Shown piece by piece: positions 58,650-64,000 of a stretch of DNA of 64,000 bases. Origin of the DNA: Terfezia claveryi. Lineage: Eukaryota; Ascomycota; Pezizomycetes; Pezizales; Pezizaceae. Position 1 is the stretch's first letter. Each line of letters begins with the position of its first letter. The translations under genes and the position numbers were made by a program. The notes under the pieces are model-generated. The model ran no database searches. It was given only the letters and a program-made list of their open reading frames with translations, and was not told the origin of the DNA. The DNA is taken from NCBI GenBank assembly GCA_015179025.1, contig WHUX01000170.1, positions 52,133 to 116,132 on the forward strand. The letters run 5' to 3'.

Positions 58650-59760
58650 TTAGAAGCTAGAAGACTTTATTTATATAAAGATATAAAGATATATACTAAA
58701 AGTTTTTTTTCTCTTTCTAATCTAAAAGAGTTATATATATAATTAGATAGTAATAGATTTAAATAGAAAGTAAGTATATAGTATATTTTAAACCTATAAT
58801 ATATATATTAAATATATACTAATTATAATAATTATCTCTTTTTAAATCTTATTTTAAAAGTTAGATAAGTTTTTATTTGACTTTTATTATTGTTATTTAA
58901 TATCTTATTTATTCTTTTTTATTTCTATTTTGAGAGTTAGATAGATTTTTATTTAACTTTTATTATTATTACTATTATTTTTATTATTATCTATAATTAT
59001 AGATAATAAAATAATTATTATAGCTTTTATATTATTTATCTTAGAAAGTTTATTTCTCTTATTAGTTTTAGCTTAATAAGTTAGTAGAGTAGTATATATA
59101 AAATTACTATATCTACTATTATAACTATATATTTAATTCTATTTTAATACTTGAATAGATAATTTATTTAAGTATTATATTATTCTTTTTATTAATTAAT
59201 ATTATTTTAGTTTCTATTTCAAAAGTAATATTAGTTTCTAATATAACTCTTATTATTATCTTTATTTCTATTTTGGAAGTTAAATAGATTTTTATCTAAC
59301 TCTTATTATTATTACTATTATTCTTATCTCAAGTTACTTATTTTAAAGAACTTATTCTTATTATTAGTTTTAACTTAATAAGCTATTATATATATATAGT
59401 TCTCTATTCTTATATTATTATAGATCTTTATTTAATATTTTATATACTAAATATAGACCTTACTTCCTTTTAATAATTGATATATTTCTTCTATATACTT
59501 TCTTATCTTATTTTATCTTTATAGTTTCTATTATCTACTTTATAAATTCTTTACTTATACTTGTTAAATATTTTGCTCTTTATAATATTATCTATAATAT
59601 CTATAATAAATATATATAATAAAATCTATTTTTTATAAGTATATATTAAATACCCTTATATATATTTTATCTATTAGTAATAAGTTTATTTATATTAGGT
59701 ATAATAAGTATAATATAGGCTCCAGAAAATAAGGCGACTAAGGGGTATACTAAGGCAAGG
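58650..59760. other. Very AT-rich island
   Basis: About 1.1 kb composed almost entirely of A and T with many TA steps and no coding frame. The abrupt change to mixed composition at about 59800, where an LTR-like sequence begins, suggests an old repeat fully degraded by C-to-T mutation. Confidence 0.7.
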
Positions 59761-59804
59761 GTAGAGCTAGAGTAATACATATATAGGAATACTATATATA
59801 TAAC

Positions 59805-60130
59805 TGTCACAATCGTGTACTCAGTTGTCTTTGTCATTACCTGTAATCACAGGTAATAGGTTATTGTCATTATTGCCTTTGTCATCACCTATGATCGCAG
59901 GTGATGGGTTATCGTTACCTTACTTGGCTTCCAAGATAGGGATCTTGGGAAGCTTATTCCTTTCGTTGCCCTAACCTGAAATTATGTATATATAGCCCCT
60001 ATCCCTCGTACTGTTGTTGGATCCCTATCCAATGTCTTGTATACCTAATACAGGACCTTGTCGTTCCGCGAAGGTGTACCTTCCTTATTCAACTCCTCAT
60101 CTTATCTTATTCTGTGAATAACTCTGCAGC
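59805..60130 (+). mobile_element. Putative LTR of a decayed retrotransposon (element 1)
   Basis: Begins TGTCACAATCG at the edge of the AT-rich island. It contains two related repeats of about 45 bp (near 59829 and 59877) that each carry a short palindrome and differ mostly by C/T changes. A TATATATAG lies at 59987-59995. Gag-like sequence follows downstream. The right boundary is a guess, since the partner LTR is outside the window. Confidence 0.5.
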
Positions 60131-60432
60131 ACAGCTGCCCCTCTCCGACACATGTGGCAACTACCTCCATGTGTCTCATGCTCCTTACCCTCTGCCCCTC
60201 TTGCCTCTTGCCCTTGCCCCCTATCCCAGCCTTCCTCGGTAACATATATAGTGTTTCTACATTACTTTAGCTCTGCCCTTGCCTTGCCTCTAGCCTTTCC
60301 CCAGATTACATACATAGCACTCCTACGTATGCAATTCCCCCTTGACACTACCCGGCATACCTCTTGGTCGCCTTGTCTCTCAGAGCTCTCATTACATTAC
60401 GTTGGATCCTTTGGACCAACTAGTATGGAGTC

Positions 60433-61060
60433 ATGTCAGGAGCAGCTCTCCCACCACCTGCCGTCAGGTTCCAGACCTAAACAAGCTCCCCTATACCCTC
60501 AGGCCTAAACAAATTGAATGCTTATCATTGAGAAATTATCGACATCTTCAAGGCCATAGATGCCATTGGGGCCGAACTCGGCAACAGCCTGGCTGTGGCT
60601 AAATAAAAGCTGAGATCTGCTGACGAAGAGATAACGGTCCTCCAGACGGATCTTAACCATGTAAACCTTGCCCTAGCCAATGAATGGACTACGGTCTAAA
60701 ACCTCAGCTGCACTCTAAAGAACCTTACAATACTAACAGCAGCCAGTAGCAACAAGACCGAAAGCATTCTGACTCCCTCTAAGTTCAATGGGAATAAGGC
60801 TCATCTATAAGGTTATAAAAATGCGGTGAACTTGAAGTTGAGTGGGAATTTATCTAGGTTTCTATCAGAACAACACCGCCTGGCCTATGTGTTTGTTCTG
60901 CTGGAGGGCAAGGCCATGGATTAAATCCAGCCGTATGTGCTTAAAACAGAATCAAGCTCAACAATGTCTTAGCCTTGTTTGTTATCTTGGATCGGGTGTT
61001 CGGAGATTCTAATGCAGTGGGGACGGCCAGTCAAGTGCTTCGAGTACTAAGATAGCACAA
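60433..61060 (+). pseudogene. Gag-like fragment of element 1, with RIP-type stop codons, interrupted by element 2
   Basis: From ATG 60433 a frame encodes gag-like sequence (IIDIFKAIDAIGAELG, LTPSKFNGNK, LSRFLSEQHRLAYVFVLLEG) with about half a dozen internal stops. Most are TAA where a Gln CAA codon is expected, and one near 61050 is TAG for CAG. That is the CpA-to-TpA pattern of repeat-induced point mutation. A frameshift occurs near 60945, after which VLALFVILDRVFGDSN continues. The reading stops at 61060, where the next LTR begins. Confidence 0.7.
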
Positions 61061-61797
61061 TGTAAGGAATACTTGTTTTTCTCCTTACTATAAGTCTTGT
61101 TTGAACGTTGGAATCTCTTTGGCTATTTTTAGGATTTTCTTTATCTAATGTTTAGGACGCATTTTACTTGTTTAGGTATTTTCCTCAGTTGGATTAGTAT
61201 ATGGATTACTCATGTATTAGTATTGTCTTTCTTTAGCACGTTATCTCTTTCTTTATCTCTGACTCATTACTGACATGTTTTATGTGGTCAGCAAGCTAAC
61301 CACTTTCTCTTGTTCCAGTTGCCTATCTTGTTCGGTAACTGATGTCATGTCTTATTCTCTATTCTATAGTCAGCCTCGTTTCTATTACTTTCTCTGGCGT
61401 CATCTATGATACAGAACGTATCTAGAATGAGCTATCTTGTATCCATTATGATCAGGTATCATAATGAGTCTTGATGATTGTCCTTACATGAGTTCATTTA
61501 GACTCATAGCCTCAGAAATCTAGTGTCTATTAAAGACCTTATTTCCGCGGCCTCTAGATAGGACAGGATCTCTTTCAGTACCATCTAGTCGAGCAACATC
61601 AGAATATATAAGCTACACCGGTAATATTCTTTCTCCAGATCTCCGTGACTCTCCCGAACACCCCCCAAATATATCAACAGCCAGCCACTCTTTGGAACTC
61701 CTGTATAGGACCTAGACAGTGTGCTTAGCTGCCCAACCACATTGGTAGAGCCGTGTTCATCTCAGGAACACCTCTACTAACTTGGCCCACACTTACA
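61061..61797 (+). mobile_element. LTR of retrotransposon element 2, inserted into element 1
   Basis: Starts TGTAAG and ends CTTACA, a 6-bp terminal inversion with TG..CA ends, 737 bp. A TATATAAG at 61605-61612 fits an LTR promoter. It abruptly interrupts the gag frame of element 1. No standard primer-binding site starting TGG follows directly, so the right boundary is less certain than the left. Confidence 0.6.
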
Positions 61798-62096
61798 TTT
61801 TTTTTACCTGCAAACCAGCTTTAAAATTTTTCCTCCTCTTTTGCTAGGGCTTGATCACCCCTAGTTCCTCTTGAACCTTGTCTAAACACTCTAGACAATT
61901 CTTTAGCTACTCCAGCTACTCCAGAACCCGAGCTCAACAAGGCCTGTGAATCAGTCAGTCACTGTTCTCCCTTGTCATTCCAGAAAAACGCCATCATATT
62001 CCTGTCAGCACTAGTTATTCAGTACTAGCCTCTTTAGCAACCACACGGTCTCAGAATCTCAGTAAAAGCCTTGCAAACGAAATTAAGCAAGCCCCA

Positions 62097-64000
62097 ATGG
62101 CGTCAGAACAATACTCAGTCCTTAGAACCTCTAGCAGACTTTCAGGCCATGACCCTGAATTTAGTCCTCTCAAACAGAATCCTAGTTCTAGAACCACATC
62201 TAGACAATCATCTAAGGCAGATGAGGAAGAAGAACTCGAACAGGATGATGATGAGTTAGAAGAGTATCAAACGGAAGAAGAAACTCCTAAACCATCAACT
62301 CAAGGAAAACGTCCAGTAGTAGTTGTTCAGCAACCTACTCCAATCAAGCCTCAGCAATTCTTTTAGCCTGAACCCAAAGATCAAAATGAATTATTCAATA
62401 TGATTACGAACATGTCTGCATTCTATTACCAGCATAAACCAAGAGCTAAAACATTTAGTAATGATTATGAAGGATTTATTCAATTAATCAAAGCTACTTC
62501 AGAATTAGCTCAGGAACTCAAACAACAAAATATTCCAGGACAATTTCCGATCACGCCAGAAAAACCAGCAAGATGTGGATCAAATCATTTAGGAATTCCA
62601 ACAGTACCACAGAAAACTAAGGAAACTCACCCGAGCTTCCTATCTTATGCAAAAAGGAATTCCGTGAAACCTTTTTACCTAAAAATCCTTTAGATATTTT
62701 TCGTAGATCTAGTTCCTCCTCTCAATACCCGAAACCACGTTCTCCAGTCTTTCCGCCTCCAAGAAGCCCTTCAGCCCCTCCTGGATCTCGCATAAACACT
62801 AGTACTAAAACTCAGACAACCTCATTTCAGAACCCTGCTAGTACTACTACATCTAATACTATGCCACCACCTCAGCAACCTCAACACGTTCCTCCACCTA
62901 CTCTTAAGCCTCCACAAACACCTAGCAAAACTCCAGCTAAGGTTAGATTGTCAGCTCCTCCTAGATCCGGTAACCCTGATGATTCAATGGATCAGACTCT
63001 GAATCATCTGAAGGAAATAATAATAGAATTCCTATTGGACGCATTAGAAGATCTCAAAGCGTGGATACTACATCAAGTTCAGTCTTTGGAAGCAGCAAAC
63101 TTAAAGCTCCTAAACTCAAGATGAATAATGGAGCTGGAAAATAGAAAGAAGCAGCTACCTTTGACAACTGGGTAGATGATGCTAAGGATCTTTTAGATGT
63201 GGGAGACCTCGATCCAGACTCTAGAGAAGCTATGATTTGGCTCGGTTGGCACTTAGAAGGAGACGCAAAAGTTCTACATAGTTCCTACCGAAAAGACATA
63301 AAACTAAGAACAACACAGTGGCTCAATTCCTTGTAGAATTTCGGAAATTCTGCATTCCTTTTACCAGCAAAGATCAGCTTTGGAACGAATTCCAAGCTAT
63401 CAGACAGACGCAGAATGGACGTACTAAACCTATCCAACAAGTTGCAAATAAGATTAAGCAGATGCAACTCCTTCTTACTAAGATAACGGATTGGCAGTGT
63501 TACCATCAATTGTTAGAAGCTATGGACTCTTCCTTACTCCATAAAGTTAGGGCTTATATTAATGAAAATATGGATTGGAACGAGATAATTGAACTCTGCA
63601 GTAAGCATGATTCAGTTATGCACAACTTCCAAGTCTCAAAAAAAGATCATAAGCCTAAAAATAGTCAGAAAGTGTGTCAACAATCTTAGACACATTAGAC
63701 AGGCTTTAATCTTGGACCTTCTAAGACTACGTTCAATAAGTTTAAGTCTTTCAGCAAGCCTGCAACCTTACCCTCGACATTCAAGAAGCTAACTCCAGAA
63801 GAAAAAATTGAGCTAGCCAAGAAAGGTGGATGTTTCTATTGTAGGAAGTTAGGACATCAAGCTACTAACTGTCCAGCCAAGAAGCAACAAATTCGAAGTG
63901 CCGCAGGCACTATTGAGCACGCAATCACAGAAGTTAATCACCCAGATAAGATTACTTCTGCAGCTCAATTCATTCAAGACCAAGAACCTCCTGCTCTACA
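62097..64000 (+). pseudogene. Gag region of element 2, degraded, partial at window end
   Basis: Starts at ATG 62097 (MASEQYSVLRTSSRLSGHD) and can be followed in pieces across several frames to the window edge. An acidic linker leads to a stop where TAG replaces an expected CAG (62364-62366), then YYQHKPRAKTFSNDYEGFI. A frameshift near 62630-62660 leads into a Pro/Ser-rich section. Next is the capsid-like part (ATFDNWVDDAKDLLDVGDLD; EFRKFCIPFTSKDQLWNEF) and a CCHC zinc knuckle at 63831-63873 (CFYCRKLGHQATNC, C-x2-C-x4-H-x4-C). The knuckle identifies retrotransposon gag. Protease and polymerase would lie beyond the window. Confidence 0.75.

Noticed and set aside
60152..60508. 118-codon ORF after the first LTR
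   Set aside because: Ser/Pro/Leu-rich translation of retrotransposon leader sequence in a frame different from the gag.
1..64000. CRISPR arrays, prokaryotic operons, defence islands or a biosynthetic cluster
   Set aside because: The genes are spliced eukaryotic housekeeping genes. No evenly spaced repeat-spacer arrays and no PKS, NRPS or terpene genes are seen.

Overview
The window is nuclear DNA of a filamentous ascomycete (Pezizomycotina). Nearly every recognisable gene is broken by short introns of about 45-70 bases with GT..AG ends. The gene set is fungal: nudF/LIS1, an ENA-type Na+ ATPase, a Zn2Cys6 regulator, a septation-upregulated coiled-coil protein and a TRP/ML-like membrane protein. 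The right end holds LTR retrotransposon debris whose stop codons look like CpA-to-TpA (RIP-type) mutation. I cannot fix the class or genus from sequence alone.

Layout. 0-20 kb is gene-dense: the 5' end of a bc1-complex hinge subunit, LIS1/nudF, an XMAP215/Dis1 TOG protein, an aldo/keto reductase convergent with fructose-1,6-bisphosphatase, a small TA-flanked transposon remnant, then a G-patch splicing factor divergent from GINS subunit Psf3. 20-34.8 kb carries an ENA P-type ATPase, a 3-kb repeat-bearing gap, the Uds1 coiled-coil protein, a PhoD-type phosphatase and TFIIE-beta. 34.8-40.7 kb is gene-poor, with a MITE-like element, a 485-bp inverted duplication, a minisatellite and one weak ORF. 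40.7-58 kb carries an RNase H-fold protein, a Zn2Cys6 transcription factor, the GET3 ATPase and a TRP-like channel, separated by repeat-rich gaps. 58-64 kb is a very AT-rich island followed by two nested, decayed LTR retrotransposons, the second cut by the window end.

The genes are mostly unrelated housekeeping functions: respiration, nuclear migration, microtubules, gluconeogenesis, splicing, replication initiation, ion homeostasis, transcription and tail-anchored protein insertion. I see no gene cluster, CRISPR array or defence system. LIS1 and the TOG protein, both microtubule factors, are divergent neighbours.

The most unusual signal is non-coding. A 15-bp sequence, TAGTCTGGTTGGCAC, or a close variant, is inserted in both orientations at several unrelated places. 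In four cases it sits alone between two perfect 9-bp direct repeats (37415-37447, 44426-44458, 44535-44567, 53313-53345). Variant sites have 10-35 bp inserts, and a second, related micro-insert family shows 7-10 bp flanking repeats. This looks like a micro-transposon or the footprint of a DNA element with 9-bp target duplications. A technical pattern also matters to annotators: three conserved genes (G-patch factor, TFIIE-beta, Zn2Cys6 factor) each need exactly one extra base in a G/C homopolymer to stay open, which suggests assembly homopolymer errors rather than pseudogenes.
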